A stretch of DNA of 64,000 nt from Pseudonocardia sulfidoxydans NBRC 16205 (GTDB taxonomy: Bacteria > Actinomycetota > Actinomycetes > Mycobacteriales > Pseudonocardiaceae), in NCBI RefSeq assembly GCF_007989085.1, contig NZ_BJVJ01000017.1:28522-92521 (forward strand), given 5' to 3'. The position numbers and the translations under genes were made by a program. Below the pieces are notes generated by a model, which was given only the letters and a program-made list of their open reading frames with translations, did not search any database and was not told the origin of the DNA. Positions 1 through 12,164 of the stretch are shown in pieces; the stretch's first letter is position 1; each line of letters starts with the position of its first letter.

Positions 1-829
1 TCTTGTCGGCGAGGTCGGCGAGCACGCCCAGGTCGAGCCCGGACTGGGCCGTCTCGATGGAGATCTGGTCGGCCGTGCAGGCGGCGAGCTCGGGGAGGAA
101 CGAGTAGCCCTCGGGGCGTTCGTGGACGATCGCGGCGTAGCCGAAGCAGATGTGCACGGCCGTGGTGCCGGTGACGCCGTCGAGGGCGGCGTTGAGCGCG
201 GCGATGCCGTACGCGCGGGCGGCGTCGGGGCGGGCCTGCATGTAGGGCTCGTCGATCTGGACGACGTCGGCGCCCGCGGCGAACAGGTCCTTGATCTCGG
301 CGTTGACCGCAGCCGCGTAGCCCATGGCGGCGGCCTCGGCGTCGGGGTAGTGGTCGTTCTGCGCCTGCTGGCTCATGGTGAACGGGCCGGGCACGGTCAT
401 CTTGACGCTGCGGTCGGTGGCGGCGCGCAGGAACTCCATGTCGCGCTTCTCGATCGGCCGCGACCGGGTGATGGGCCCGACGATGCGGGGCACCGGGTTC
501 GCGTGGCCCGTGCGGTCGATGGCGCTGCCCGGGTTGTCGACGTCGACGCCGGACAGTGCCGTCGCGAAGTGGTTGGAGTAGCTCTCGCGACGGATCTCGC
601 CGTCGGTGACGATGTCGAGACCGGCACGCTCCTGGGCCCGGATCGCCAGCAGCGTCGCGTCGTCCTGGGCCTGGCCGAGCAGCTCGGGCGCGACCCGCCA
701 CAGTTCCTTGGCCCGGATGCGCGGGGGCAGCCTGCTGGAGAGCTTGTCGCGGTCGATCAGCCAGTCGGGTTGGGCGTAGCTGCCGACGAGCGACGTCGGC
801 AGCAGCGGGAGCTTCTCTTCCGCGGTCAC
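1..829 (-). CDS. MetE-like cobalamin-independent methyltransferase (3' end outside window)
   Basis: The first 276 residues are visible; the C-terminus lies beyond position 1. The family is the C-terminal (catalytic) half of cobalamin-independent methionine synthase, a zinc-dependent thiol methyl- or alkyl-transferase. Visible signatures are LPTSLVGSYAQP near the N-terminus, TDGEIRRE at 75-82, QIDEP at 191-195, the zinc-ligand pair H226-x-C228 (VHICFGY) and ISIET with E259; the last zinc cysteine would lie off the window. Short stand-alone members include methionine synthases and also epoxyalkane:coenzyme M transferase, so the thiol acceptor is unknown. It starts at GTG 829 and overlaps the stop of the CoA-transferase by four bases (GTGA), so the two are translationally coupled. 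A catabolic rather than methionine-biosynthetic role is inferred from the neighbours. Confidence 0.85.
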   Translation of the reverse strand, partial: MTAEEKLPLLPTSLVGSYAQPDWLIDRDKLSSRLPPRIRAKELWRVAPELLGQAQDDATLLAIRAQERAGLDIVTDGEIRRESYSNHFATALSGVDVDNPGSAIDRTGHANPVPRIVGPITRSRPIEKRDMEFLRAATDRSVKMTVPGPFTMSQQAQNDHYPDAEAAAMGYAAAVNAEIKDLFAAGADVVQIDEPYMQARPDAARAYGIAALNAALDGVTGTTAVHICFGYAAIVHERPEGYSFLPELAACTADQISIETAQSGLDLGVLADLADK

Positions 830-1995
830 GGGTCCTCCTGCGAGGTCAACCACTCGCGGATCTCGGTGCCGTGCTCGTCGAGACGCGGTGGTGGGAGCGG
901 GTAGTGGGCGGGGGTGGCGGAGAAGCGGATGGGGTGGCGGGTCGTCGGGACGGCCCGCTCGCCCGCGCCCGCGTCGACGACGGGGTCGAGGCCGAACTTC
1001 TCGGCCATCGCGAAGCCGGTGTCGATTGTACCGATCGGTCCGCACGGCACCCCGGCGTCGACGAGCAGGTCGAACCACTCCAGTGCGCTGCGGGTCGCGA
1101 GCCGCTCGACGAGCAGCGGGCGCAGCTCCTCACGGTTGACCGTGCGGTCGGCGTTGCGGGCGAAGCGCGGGTCGTCGGCGACCTCGGGGATGGCGAGCAC
1201 CCCACACAGCTTGCGGAACTGGCCGTCGTTCGCGGCGGCGACGATGAGGTCGTCGGCGGCGGTGGGCAGCGGCTCGTAGGGGAAGACGCTGGGGTGGGCG
1301 TTGCCCATCCGGAACGGGACGACCCCGCCCGCGACCCACGCCGAGCTGTGGTTGACCAGCCCGGTCAGTGCCGACGACAGCAGGTTGACCTCGACGTGCT
1401 GACCCGTCCCCGTGGCCTCGACGTGACGCAGCGCGGCGAGGATGCCGATGACGGCATGGTTGCCGGCCATCACGTCGAACACCGAGATACCCGCGCGGTA
1501 GGGCGGGCCGTCGGCGTCGCCGGTGAGGCTCATCAGCCCCGACATGGCCTGGACCATGAGGTCGTAGCCGGGGACCTTCGCACCGGGCCCGGCGCCGAAC
1601 CCGCTGATCGAGACGTACACCGAGCGCGGGTTCGCGGCCAGGACGGACTCGTGGTCGAGGCCGAAGCGGGCCATGCCGCCGGGCTTCAGGTTCTGGATGA
1701 CGACGTCGGCGCGCCGCGCCAGCTCCCGGGCCACGCCCAGATCGTCCTCGTCGCGCAGGTCGAGCGCGACGGAGCGCTTCCCGCGGTTGACACCCAGGTA
1801 GTAGGTGGAGACGCCGTCGCGCACCGGCGGGGTCCAGGTGCGGGTCTCGTCGCCGTCGGGTCCCTCGACCTTGACGACGTCGGCGCCCATGTCGGCCAGC
1901 AGCATCGTGGCGTAGGGGCCGGCGAGGACCCGGGAGAAGTCGGCGACCAACAACCCGTCGAGCGGGCCGGGCGGCGGGGCCGCGGTGTCTGGCAT
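826..1995 (-). CDS. Class III (CaiB/BaiF family) CoA-transferase
   Basis: A 389-residue protein of the formyl-CoA transferase / carnitine CoA-transferase family, which moves CoA between carboxylic acids through an aspartyl-CoA thioester. Visible are the N-terminal ADFSRVLAGPYATMLLADMGADVVKVE block (in part), the NRGKRSVALDL stretch, and the catalytic aspartate, most likely D174 in ISVFDVMAGNH followed by the conserved AVIGILAAL helix. Start ATG 1995 is preferred because GGGAG lies just upstream and it leaves 16 bases after the regulator gene; a longer frame begins at 2022 but would overlap that gene. The order IclR, CoA-transferase, MetE-like suggests an operon activating an organic acid as its CoA ester. 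The substrate cannot be read from sequence. Confidence 0.9.
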   Translation of the reverse strand: MPDTAAPPPGPLDGLLVADFSRVLAGPYATMLLADMGADVVKVEGPDGDETRTWTPPVRDGVSTYYLGVNRGKRSVALDLRDEDDLGVARELARRADVVIQNLKPGGMARFGLDHESVLAANPRSVYVSISGFGAGPGAKVPGYDLMVQAMSGLMSLTGDADGPPYRAGISVFDVMAGNHAVIGILAALRHVEATGTGQHVEVNLLSSALTGLVNHSSAWVAGGVVPFRMGNAHPSVFPYEPLPTAADDLIVAAANDGQFRKLCGVLAIPEVADDPRFARNADRTVNREELRPLLVERLATRSALEWFDLLVDAGVPCGPIGTIDTGFAMAEKFGLDPVVDAGAGERAVPTTRHPIRFSATPAHYPLPPPRLDEHGTEIREWLTSQEDP

Positions 1996-2011
1996 CAGGC
2001 TCCCATCCAGC

Positions 2012-2812
2012 TCACGACGCAACCGTCACCCTGGGCACGGCGGCGAGGCGGGCGAAGTCGGCGCCGATGTCGCCCGCGGTCGCGAGCAGCAGCGGCAGGT
2101 GGTGTTCGAGCAGCACGTCCATCGACGTCTCCGCCGCGTGGGCGTTGACGTTGATCGCCGCGACGACCCGGCCGTCGCCGTCGCGCAGCGGTGCCGCGAC
2201 CGAGCGGATCCCGGCGGCGAGCTGCTCGTCGGTGGCGGCCCAGCCCCGGGCGCGGACCTCGCGCAGCACCTCGTCGCGCTCGGCGGCGTCGAGCTGCCGG
2301 CGCGGGGTCAGCCCCGACCGGGTCGGCTCGGCCAGCACCCGTTCCGCCTCCCCCGCCGGCAGCGCCGCGAGCAACACCTTCCCCAGCGACGTCGCCACCG
2401 CGGGGAACCGCGTCCCGATGTGGACGACCAGCGACACGATCTTGGGCACCGCGACGCGGGCGACGTAGACGATGTCGGAGCCGTCGAGCTGCGCGACCGA
2501 GCACGACTCGTTCGTCCGCGCGACCAGCCGTTCCATGTGCGGGCGGGCGACATCCCACAGCCCGGACGAGTCGACGTAGGCGACACCGAGGTCGAGCACC
2601 CGCGGCGTCAGGGCGTAGCCGGGGCCGTCGGCGCGGGCATAGCCGAGCTCGATCAGCGTCAGCAGGATCCGGCGGACCGTCGGGCGGGCGAGGCCCGTCA
2701 CGGCGGCGAGATCGGCGAGCGTCATCACCGGGCGGCCGGGCCCGAACGCCCGGATCACGTCGAGGCCGCGGGCGAGCGCCTCGATGAAGTCCGGTCCCGT
2801 TCCGCGCGGCAT
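2012..2812 (-). CDS. IclR-family transcriptional regulator
   Basis: A 266-residue regulator with an N-terminal winged helix-turn-helix (about residues 9-70, MTLADLAAVTGLARPTVRRI) and a C-terminal GAF-like effector domain (about 75-255). It contains typical IclR blocks such as FPAVATSLGKVLLAALP and AAPLRDGDGRVVAAINV. The C-terminal style resembles the PcaR/PcaU group that senses aromatic or dicarboxylic acids; that ligand is only a guess. It heads a leftward unit with the CoA-transferase and MetE-like gene and is divergent from the amidohydrolase, with a palindrome between them, so it probably controls both directions. Its ATG is six bases after a TACTGT -10 box, so the mRNA is likely leaderless. 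Confidence 0.92.
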   Translation of the reverse strand: MPRGTGPDFIEALARGLDVIRAFGPGRPVMTLADLAAVTGLARPTVRRILLTLIELGYARADGPGYALTPRVLDLGVAYVDSSGLWDVARPHMERLVARTNESCSVAQLDGSDIVYVARVAVPKIVSLVVHIGTRFPAVATSLGKVLLAALPAGEAERVLAEPTRSGLTPRRQLDAAERDEVLREVRARGWAATDEQLAAGIRSVAAPLRDGDGRVVAAINVNAHAAETSMDVLLEHHLPLLLATAGDIGADFARLAAVPRVTVAS

Positions 2813-2818
2813 CCCCGC

Positions 2819-2824
2819 ACAGTA
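2819..2824 (-). promoter_or_regulatory. -10 box of the IclR gene (leaderless)
   Basis: On the minus strand TACTGT matches the actinobacterial TANNNT -10 element and ends six bases before the ATG, which would place the start of transcription on the start codon. No convincing -35 is visible and no Shine-Dalgarno fits in this space. Confidence 0.5.
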
Positions 2825-2880
2825 ACGGCTGACCGTCCGTCAGGCGGACCCCGCGCGGTGACCGGTGCCCGGTCGGAGCC

Positions 2881-2910
2881 TTGACAGTCCCGGCGACCTG
2901 CCACCAGGGT
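2881..2910 (+). promoter_or_regulatory. Promoter of the amidohydrolase gene
   Basis: A perfect TTGACA at 2881-2886 is followed after 18 bases by CAGGGT at 2905-2910, a plausible actinobacterial -10 (TANNNT-like). Transcription would begin near 2917, about 58 bases before the amidohydrolase ATG and just upstream of the palindrome at 2936-2949. Confidence 0.6.
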
Positions 2911-2924
2911 TCGAACTCCCGGGA

Positions 2925-2949
2925 CGTCCGCGGAGCGGACGATCGTCCG
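2925..2949. promoter_or_regulatory. Candidate IclR-type operator (nested palindromes)
   Basis: Two overlapping perfect inverted repeats lie between the divergent IclR and amidohydrolase genes. The first is CGTCCGC-GGA-GCGGACG at 2925-2941. The second is the 14-bp palindrome CGGACGATCGTCCG at 2936-2949. They follow the expected transcription start of the amidohydrolase, a position suited to repression. IclR proteins bind palindromes of about this size; assignment to this regulator rests on location only. Confidence 0.45.
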
Positions 2950-2974
2950 GGACAGTCGAGGCGAAGGAGCAACG

Positions 2975-4402
2975 ATGCCCGGTCCGCTCGTCCTGCGTGG
3001 CGGCACGGTTCTCCCCGTCGACGACGCCCACTCCGTGCTGCCCGACACCGACGTCCTGATCGTCGACGACCGGATCGCCGCCGTCGGCCCCGCGCTCGAC
3101 GTCCCCGCCGGCACCCGGGAGATCGACGCGGCCGACGGCATCGTCATGCCCGGCATGATCGACACCCACCGGCACATGTGGCAGACCGCCATGCGCGGCT
3201 ACGGCGCCGACTGGACGCTCTCGCAGTACTTCGTCTGGTACTACCTGGAGAACGGCCGCCACTTCCGGCCCGACGACATCCGCGCGGGCAACCGTCTCGC
3301 CGCCCTCGAGTCGATCGACGCCGGCGTCACCACGACCGTCGACTGGTCCCACGGCCTGCAGACCGTCGGGCACGCCGAGGCCGCCGTCGACGCCCTGCGC
3401 TCGGTGCCGGGCCGGTTCGTCCTCGCCTACGGCAACATTGCGCAGGCCCCGTGGGAGTGGGCCACGTCGAACGAGTTCCGCGCCTTCGCCACCTCGCTGC
3501 GCGACGCCGCCGACGACATGCTCGGCTTCCAGATGGCCTTCGACGTCACCGGCGACCCCGAGTTCCCCGAGCGCGCCGCCTACGAGGTGGCCCGCGAGCT
3601 CGACGTCCCCGTCACCACCCACGCCGGGGTCTGGGGCGCCACCAACGACGACGGCATCCGCCTCGCCCACGACGCCGGGTTCCTGAACGAGCGCAGCGTC
3701 TTCGTCCACGCCGCGACGCTGTCCGCCGACAGCTACCACCGCATCGCCGCCACCGGCGGCTCGGTCTCGGTGTCGACGGAGAGCGAGCAGAGCGCCGGCC
3801 AGGGCTACCCGCCCACGTGGGCGCTGCGCCGCCACGGCATCCCGGTGTCGCTGTCGATGGACACCAGCGTGTGGTGGAGCGGCGACCTCTTCTCCGCCAT
3901 GCGCACGACGCTCGGTGCCGACCGCTCGCGTGAGCACCTCGAGGCGCACGGCCGCGGCGACACCGTCACGCACTGCGTGCTGCGGGCCGACCAGGTCGTC
4001 GAATGGGCGACCCGCGGCGGGGCCCGCGCGCTGGGCCGCGACGACCTCGGCCGGGTCGAGCCCGGCGCGAAGGCCGACGTCGTACTGATCAAGAACGACC
4101 GGTCACCGGTGTCGTTCCCACTGCTCAACCCACACGGCCACGTCGCGTTCCAGGCCCAGCGCGGGGACGTGCACACCGTGATCATCGACGGGAACGTCGT
4201 GAAGGACGCCCACGAACTCGTCGGCGTCGACCTGGCCGCGGCGCGGCGCGAGGTGGAGGCGACCGTCGAGCACCTGCGCTCGACGATCGGCGACGACGCC
4301 TGGCAGCAGGGCATGCACCCCGACGTGCCGCAGACGACGCTGCTCGACAACCCCTACACCTACACCGACTACGCGAGCAGCGCGACACACTCGCAGCGCT
4401 GA
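2975..4402 (+). CDS. Metal-dependent amidohydrolase (TrzA/AtzA-like, cytosine-deaminase superfamily)
   Basis: A 475-residue amidohydrolase-superfamily enzyme that hydrolyses C-N bonds on rings or amides with one divalent metal. Visible metal ligands are H65 and H67 (MIDTHRH), H216 (VTTHAG), H245 (VFVHAAT) and D296 (SLSMDTS). The first 55 and last 80 residues form the usual beta-sandwich with GRVEPGAKADVVLI. The HRH motif (where many members have HxH with another middle residue) and the STESEQSAGQGYPP stretch place it near the chlorohydrolase/aminohydrolase branch. A strong AAGGAG lies five bases before ATG 2975. It is divergent from the IclR unit, so it may open or deaminate the substrate that the CoA-transferase later activates; this link is inference. 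Confidence 0.88.
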   Translation: MPGPLVLRGGTVLPVDDAHSVLPDTDVLIVDDRIAAVGPALDVPAGTREIDAADGIVMPGMIDTHRHMWQTAMRGYGADWTLSQYFVWYYLENGRHFRPDDIRAGNRLAALESIDAGVTTTVDWSHGLQTVGHAEAAVDALRSVPGRFVLAYGNIAQAPWEWATSNEFRAFATSLRDAADDMLGFQMAFDVTGDPEFPERAAYEVARELDVPVTTHAGVWGATNDDGIRLAHDAGFLNERSVFVHAATLSADSYHRIAATGGSVSVSTESEQSAGQGYPPTWALRRHGIPVSLSMDTSVWWSGDLFSAMRTTLGADRSREHLEAHGRGDTVTHCVLRADQVVEWATRGGARALGRDDLGRVEPGAKADVVLIKNDRSPVSFPLLNPHGHVAFQAQRGDVHTVIIDGNVVKDAHELVGVDLAAARREVEATVEHLRSTIGDDAWQQGMHPDVPQTTLLDNPYTYTDYASSATHSQR

Positions 4403-4404
4403 GG

Positions 4405-4701
4405 TCAGCCCCCGGGCGGCGGTGCGGGCTCCTCGCTGCGCGTCGCCGACCGGCCACGGGCGGCCGCCCAGCCGAGGCCGATCGCGAGCCCGACGACGAT
4501 CAGCAGCACCCAGCCCCACCACGCGAGCCCGCCGAGGGCGGCGGCCAGCACACCCGCGATCGCGGCGCCGACCGCGGTGCCGGCGGTGCTCGCGGTGGAG
4601 GTGCGGCGGCGCGGCGTCGTCCGCTTCCGGGTCGTGGTGGTGCGCCGCCTCGTCGTCGGCTTCCGGGTGCTCGTCGCCGGCGTGCGCTTCTTCGTCGTCA
4701 T
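4405..4701 (-). CDS. Small basic membrane protein, unknown function
   Basis: A 98-residue protein. Residues 1-40 are rich in Lys, Arg and Thr ([20 protein letters not shown]), then two short hydrophobic stretches ([20 protein letters not shown] and [20 protein letters not shown]) are followed by a short polar tail ending PPPGG. Its ATG overlaps the hisH stop (ATGA), so it is co-translated with hisH, and it ends three bases from the convergent amidohydrolase. I do not recognise a family. The basic repeat-like head resembles histone-H1-like tails, but with two membrane spans a DNA-binding role is unlikely. In many actinobacteria a gene of unknown function also sits near hisH-hisA. Confidence 0.75.
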   Translation of the reverse strand: MTTKKRTPATSTRKPTTRRRTTTTRKRTTPRRRTSTASTAGTAVGAAIAGVLAAALGGLAWWGWVLLIVVGLAIGLGWAAARGRSATRSEEPAPPPGG

Positions 4702-5336
4702 CGGGCGACGACGTCGCGCAGCCAGTTCTCCAGCACCGTCGCGCCGGCGTCGCCCGACTTCTCGGGGTGGAACTGGGTCGCGGCGAGCGCCCCGTTCTCG
4801 ACGGCCGCCACGAAGTCCTCCCCGTGGTTGGCCCACGTGATCAGCGGCGGCGCGAGCACATCGGAGTCCTCCAGCTCCCAGCGGCGCACGCCGAAGGAGT
4901 GGACGAAGTAGAACCGGGTGTCGGCGGGCATGCCGGCGAACAGCACGCTGCCCTCGGGGACGCGCACGGTGTTCCAGCCCATGTGCGGCAACACATCCGC
5001 CTTCAGCCGCTCGACCGTGCCAGGCCACTGGGCGCAGCCGTCGGTCTCCTCGTCCCACTCGACGCCGCGGTCGAACAGCACCTGCATGCCGACGCAGATG
5101 CCCAGCACCGGGCGCCCGCCGGCGAGGCGACGCTCGATGATCCGCGGGCCCCCGACCTCGCGCAGCCCCGCCATGCACGCGGCGTACGCGCCGACGCCCG
5201 GGACGACCAGCCCGTCGGCCTCCATGGCCAGGTCGGCGTCCGCGGTCACCGTGACCTCGGCGCCGACGCGGCGCAACGCACGCTCCGCGGAGCGCAGGTT
5301 GCCCGATCCGTAGTCCAGCACGACGATCCGCGACAC
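4698..5336 (-). CDS. hisH: Imidazole glycerol phosphate synthase, glutamine amidotransferase subunit
   Basis: A 212-residue class I glutaminase that feeds ammonia to HisF for step 5 of histidine synthesis. The triad is visible: C81 in GICVGMQ, H190 and E192 in [16 protein letters not shown] at the N-terminus and PGVGAY are family blocks. The usual partner hisF, and hisA, are not in this window. It is separated from hisB by 272 bases of repeat DNA and starts at GTG 5336 only six bases after a TATCCT -10 box, so it appears to have an independent leaderless promoter instead of being read only from the hisDCB transcript. Confidence 0.96.
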   Translation of the reverse strand: MSRIVVLDYGSGNLRSAERALRRVGAEVTVTADADLAMEADGLVVPGVGAYAACMAGLREVGGPRIIERRLAGGRPVLGICVGMQVLFDRGVEWDEETDGCAQWPGTVERLKADVLPHMGWNTVRVPEGSVLFAGMPADTRFYFVHSFGVRRWELEDSDVLAPPLITWANHGEDFVAAVENGALAATQFHPEKSGDAGATVLENWLRDVVAR

Positions 5337-5342
5337 GCGGCA

Positions 5343-5348
5343 AGGATA
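5343..5348 (-). promoter_or_regulatory. -10 box of hisH (leaderless)
   Basis: Minus-strand TATCCT fits TANNNT and lies six bases before the GTG start, giving a predicted leaderless hisH mRNA. No clear -35 is visible. Confidence 0.5.
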
Positions 5349-5372
5349 GACGGACCCGGCCGCGCCCCCGCA

Positions 5373-5553
5373 CCCGCGCGCAACCTCACTGCTCCCGCAG
5401 GCGCCCCGAACGACCGTGACGTTGCGACCGACGACCCGCGCGCAACCTCACTGCTCCTCCCGGCCCGCCGGACGACCGTGACGTTGCGACCGACGACCCG
5501 CGCGCAACCTCACTGCTGTGTTCGGGCCGGAAAACAGCGCTGAGGTTGCGCCC
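5373..5553. repeat. 62-bp tandem repeat plus inverted copy (GCGCAACCTC family)
   Basis: The block CCCGCGCGCAACCTCACTGC recurs at 5373, 5435 and 5497 with a period of 62 bases. The first two units also share GACCGTGACGTTGCGACC (5412 and 5474). The third copy is followed by the same motif in reverse (ACAGCGCTGAGGTTGCGC, about 5534-5551), so 5501-5553 can fold as a hairpin with arms of about 18 bases and a few mismatches. It fills the hisB-hisH gap and has no convincing reading frame. A related hairpin lies at 50285-50334. Confidence 0.85.
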
Positions 5554-5608
5554 GATCGGTCGGGCGCGGCGCACCCTCAGCGCCGCGTCGTCGGCTGGGG
5601 GCGCTCGG

Positions 5609-8660
<3,052 letters not shown>

Positions 8661-8667
8661 GCCCATG

Positions 8668-8673
8668 AGACTA
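8668..8673 (-). promoter_or_regulatory. -10 box of hisDCB (leaderless)
   Basis: Minus-strand TAGTCT (TANNNT type) ends seven bases before ATG 8660 and sits two bases downstream of the nadC stop codon. It suggests a separate promoter for the histidine genes. Confidence 0.45.
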
Positions 8674-8674
8674 G

Positions 8675-9559
8675 CTATCGCAGGTCGAGCCCGAGGTCGA
8701 GGGCCGTCACCGAGTGCGTCAGCGCCCCGACCGAGATGAAGTCGACGCCCGTCGCGGCGTAGGCGGCGGCGTCGGCCAGCACGATCCCGCCGGACGACTC
8801 CAGCAGCGTCGGCAGCGCCCCGCGGCGGCGCACCGCCTCTGCCGTCTCGGCCGGGGTGAAGTTGTCCAGCAGCACCAGCTCGGCGCCGAGGGCGAGGACG
8901 TCGTCGAGCTGGTCGAGGGAGTCGACCTCGACCTCGCAGGGAAGGTCGGGCGCGAGCGCGCGCGCCGCCTCCAACGCAGCGGAGACCGAGCCCGCGGCGG
9001 CGACGTGGTTGTCCTTGATCAGGACGGCGTCGCCCAGGCCGAGGCGGTGGTTGACCCCGCCACCGCAGCGCACGGCGTACTTCTCCAGCAGCCGCAGCCC
9101 AGGCAGCGTCTTGCGGGTGTCGCGGATGCGCGCGGGCGTGCCGGCGAGGGCGTCGACCCAGGCGCGGGTGGCCGTCGCGACCCCGGAGAGGTGGCAGAGC
9201 AGGTTGAGCGCGGTGCGCTCGGCGGTGAGCAGCCCTCGGACGGGGGCGCGGACGACGAGTGCGGGCTCCCCCGCGGTCAGAACCGCACCGTCCGACGAGG
9301 CGGCGAGCTCGTCCCACTCCCCGGGCAGCACCTCGTCCAGCACCGCCCGGGCGACCGGCAGCCCGGCCAGGACGCCGGCCCGGCGCGGCGTGAACTCCCC
9401 CACCGCGACGGCATCGGCCGGGACGGTGGCCGCGGTGGTGGCGTCGGGGCCGTAGCGCAGGTCCTCCTCCAGCGCGGTGCGCACGACGCGCAGCAGGTCG
9501 TCCGGATCGGGGACGCCGATCTCGGTGGCGCCGCCGACCCCGGCCGCGATGCTCGTCAT
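8675..9559 (-). CDS. nadC: Nicotinate-nucleotide pyrophosphorylase (quinolinate phosphoribosyltransferase)
   Basis: A 294-residue enzyme joining quinolinate and PRPP to give nicotinate mononucleotide. Clear family blocks: [38 protein letters not shown] with the phosphate-binding Rx[33 protein letters not shown] and [16 protein letters not shown] 9559 overlaps the nadB stop (ATGA). It is the last gene of nadA-nadB-nadC, the de novo NAD pathway from aspartate. Confidence 0.97.
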   Translation of the reverse strand: MTSIAAGVGGATEIGVPDPDDLLRVVRTALEEDLRYGPDATTAATVPADAVAVGEFTPRRAGVLAGLPVARAVLDEVLPGEWDELAASSDGAVLTAGEPALVVRAPVRGLLTAERTALNLLCHLSGVATATRAWVDALAGTPARIRDTRKTLPGLRLLEKYAVRCGGGVNHRLGLGDAVLIKDNHVAAAGSVSAALEAARALAPDLPCEVEVDSLDQLDDVLALGAELVLLDNFTPAETAEAVRRRGALPTLLESSGGIVLADAAAYAATGVDFISVGALTHSVTALDLGLDLR

Positions 9560-11157
9560 GCCACACCTGCCAGCACGCCGCCGCCGACGACGGGCCTGCC
9601 GTCGCCGTCCAGGGTCACGACGAGGCTCTCCCGCTGCCACACGTCGTCGCGGTCGGGGAAGTCGGTGCGCACGTGGCAGCCCCTCGTCTCGCGTCGGGTG
9701 CCCGCGGCGGCCAGCACGGCCTGCGCGAGCAGGGTCAGGGCGGCGTCCTCGACGCCGGCCCGGTCGGCGGGCAGGACCCGCCCGGTGACGGACTCGATCG
9801 CGTCGGACGCCGCGGCGAGCCCGGCGGCGTCGCGGCCGATGCCGGCCGAGGCGCTCATGGCCCGCTGCACGACGCGCCGGTCGGCGACGGGCACGGCTGC
9901 GGGCCGGGCGACGGGGTCGGCGAGCGCCGGGCGGGGCCCGGCGAGGTCGGTGGCGACGGCGGTCGCGGCCCGCGCGCCGACGACGAGCCCTTCGAGCAAG
10001 CTGTTGGACGCCAACCGGTTCGCGCCGTGCAGCCCGGTCCGGGCCACCTCGCCGGCGGCGTAGAGGCCAGGGACGGCGGTGCGTCCGTCGACGTCGGCGA
10101 CCACCCCGCCGCACGAGTAGTGCGCGGCGGGGGTGACGGGGACGAGGTCGACGCGCGGGTCGATGCCGGCGTCGGCGCAGGAGGCGAAGACCGTCGGGAA
10201 GCGGGCGACGAAGCCGTCGATCGTGGTGGCGTCGAGCCACACGCACTCGGAGCCGGTGGCGGCCATGCGCCGGGTGATCGCGGCGGCGACGACGTCGCGG
10301 GGGGCGAGGTCGGCGAGCGGGTGCACGTCGGTCATGAAGGCGACGCCGGCGCGGTCGCGCAGCACGGCGCCCTCGCCGCGGACGGCCTCGGTGACCAGCG
10401 GACGGCGGCCGACGGCCGGGCCGGTGTAGAGGACGGTCGGGTGGAACTGGACGAACTCGAGGTCGGCCGCGGTGGCGCCGGCGCGCAGGGCCAGTGCGAT
10501 CCCGTCGCCGGTGACGGCCGACGGGTTGGTGGTCGAGGAGAACAGCTGGCCGTACCCGCCCGTGGCGAGCAGGACAGCGGGCGCGCGCAGCAGCCCGGGG
10601 CGGCCGTGGTCGTCGGCCACCCAGAGCCCGACGACGCGGCCGGCGGCGTCGAGCGCGACGTCGAGGCCGACGTGCCCGGTGAGCAGCGGGAGCTCGGCGG
10701 TGCCGCGGGCGGTGGCGACGAGCGCGCGCTCGACCTCCGCGCCGGTGGCGTCACCGCCGGCGGGGACGACCCGGAACGCGGTGTGCCCGCCCTCCCGGGT
10801 GCGGGCGAGACCATTCCCCGAGGAGTCGAAGACTGCGCCCCGCGCCCGCAGGTGCGCGAACGCGGCGGGTCCACCCTCGACGATCGCCGCCACCGCAAGA
10901 GCGTCGTTCAGGCCGGCGCCCGCGGTGAGCGTGTCGGCGATGTGGCGGTCGGTGTCGTCGCCGGCGACGTCGCCGAGCACGACGGCGATGCCGCCCTGCG
11001 CCCAGCGCGTCGACCCGGCGTCGAGGTCGTCCTTCGTGACGACGACGACCCGCAGCCCCGCGGCCACGGCGTCGAGCGCGGCGGTCAGCCCGGCGACGCC
11101 GCTGCCGACGACGACCAGGTCCGCGCGCGCGTCCCAGCCCGACGATGGCGAGGTCAT
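9556..11157 (-). CDS. nadB: L-aspartate oxidase
   Basis: A 533-residue FAD enzyme that oxidises aspartate to iminoaspartate, the substrate of NadA. The dinucleotide fold [16 protein letters not shown] is at 14-29, followed by [55 protein letters not shown] and [18 protein letters not shown] are signature blocks of this oxidase rather than of succinate dehydrogenase. The C-terminal helical domain carries the [13 protein letters not shown] motif. Start ATG 11157 overlaps the nadA stop by four bases. Confidence 0.97.
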   Translation of the reverse strand: MTSPSSGWDARADLVVVGSGVAGLTAALDAVAAGLRVVVVTKDDLDAGSTRWAQGGIAVVLGDVAGDDTDRHIADTLTAGAGLNDALAVAAIVEGGPAAFAHLRARGAVFDSSGNGLARTREGGHTAFRVVPAGGDATGAEVERALVATARGTAELPLLTGHVGLDVALDAAGRVVGLWVADDHGRPGLLRAPAVLLATGGYGQLFSSTTNPSAVTGDGIALALRAGATAADLEFVQFHPTVLYTGPAVGRRPLVTEAVRGEGAVLRDRAGVAFMTDVHPLADLAPRDVVAAAITRRMAATGSECVWLDATTIDGFVARFPTVFASCADAGIDPRVDLVPVTPAAHYSCGGVVADVDGRTAVPGLYAAGEVARTGLHGANRLASNSLLEGLVVGARAATAVATDLAGPRPALADPVARPAAVPVADRRVVQRAMSASAGIGRDAAGLAAASDAIESVTGRVLPADRAGVEDAALTLLAQAVLAAAGTRRETRGCHVRTDFPDRDDVWQRESLVVTLDGDGRPVVGGGVLAGVA

Positions 11158-12149
11158 TCCCCACCGCCGGGGCGGCCGATGGCGATCATCCGCTGCACGG
11201 CCTCGCGCCCGCGGGCCGCGAGCTCGGGGTCGACGTGCACCTCGTCGGTGCCCTCGCGCAGCGACCGGACCAGCTTCTCCGGGGTGATCATCTTCATGTA
11301 GGGGCAGGACGCGCGCTCGTTGACGGCCCGGAAGTCGACCTCGGGGGCGGCGCGGCGCAGCTGGTGCAGCATGCCGACCTCCGTCGCGACCAGCACCGAC
11401 TTCGCGCCGGTCTCGCGGGCGGCGTCGAGCATGCCGCCCGTCGACAGGATCTTGACGCGCTCGGCCGGGACCGCGCCCGCCGTCGCCAGGTAGAGCGCCG
11501 AGGTGGCGCAGCCGCACTCGGGGTGCACGAACAGCTCGGCGTCGGGGTCGGCCTCGGCCTTGGCGGTGAGCTCGGCGCCGTTGATGCCGGCGTGGACGTG
11601 GCACTCCCCCGCCCAGACGTGGATGTTGTCGCGCCCGGTGACCCGGCGGACGTGCGCGCCGAGGAACTGGTCGGGCAGGAACAGGATCTCCTTGTCCGCC
11701 GGGATCGACTCGACGACCTCGACGGCGTTGGACGACGTGCAGCACACGTCGGTCTCGGCCTTCACCGCCGCGGTCGTGTTCACGTACGACACGACGACCG
11801 CGCCCGGGTGCTCGGCCTTCCAGGCGCGCAGCTCGTCGGCGGTGATCGAGTCCGCGAGCGAGCAGCCGGCGGCCGCGTCGGGGATCAGGACCGTCTTCTC
11901 GGGCGCGAGGATCTTGGCGGTCTCGGCCATGAAGTGGACGCCGCAGAACACGATGGTGTCCGCGTCGGCCGCGGCCGCGATGCGCGAGAGCGCCAGCGAG
12001 TCGCCCACGTGGTGGGCGACGTCCTGGATCTCGGGCAGCTGGTAGTTGTGCGCCAGGACGACCGCGTTCCGACGGCGGGCCAGCGCGTGGACCTGCTCCG
12101 CCCAGTCGGCACCCGTGGTGGGCGCGTCGACGACCTGTGTCGGGCTCAT
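11154..12149 (-). CDS. nadA: Quinolinate synthase
   Basis: A 331-residue [4Fe-4S] enzyme condensing iminoaspartate with dihydroxyacetone phosphate to quinolinate. [22 protein letters not shown] (30-51, in part) and [15 protein letters not shown] are typical. The three likely cluster ligands are C96 (AAGCSLADS), C183 (AGECHVHAG) and C282 (ASCPYMKMI). ATG 12149 is chosen because a very strong GGAGGAGGTG lies four bases upstream; a longer frame from 12179 would start inside the candidate operator. It is divergent from the NrtR gene, which fits NrtR repression of nadABC known in mycobacteria. Confidence 0.97.
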   Translation of the reverse strand: MSPTQVVDAPTTGADWAEQVHALARRRNAVVLAHNYQLPEIQDVAHHVGDSLALSRIAAAADADTIVFCGVHFMAETAKILAPEKTVLIPDAAAGCSLADSITADELRAWKAEHPGAVVVSYVNTTAAVKAETDVCCTSSNAVEVVESIPADKEILFLPDQFLGAHVRRVTGRDNIHVWAGECHVHAGINGAELTAKAEADPDAELFVHPECGCATSALYLATAGAVPAERVKILSTGGMLDAARETGAKSVLVATEVGMLHQLRRAAPEVDFRAVNERASCPYMKMITPEKLVRSLREGTDEVHVDPELAARGREAVQRMIAIGRPGGGE

Positions 12150-12164
12150 CGGACACCTCCTCCT

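Noticed and set aside
2904..2921. GGGTTCGAACTCC resembling a tRNA T-arm
   Set aside because: The preceding bases do not form acceptor, D or anticodon stems, and the segment lies in a promoter region; no tRNA gene is supported.
5386..5574. 62-codon frame in the hisB-hisH gap
   Set aside because: It consists of the tandem repeat itself and has no ribosome site or leaderless promoter.
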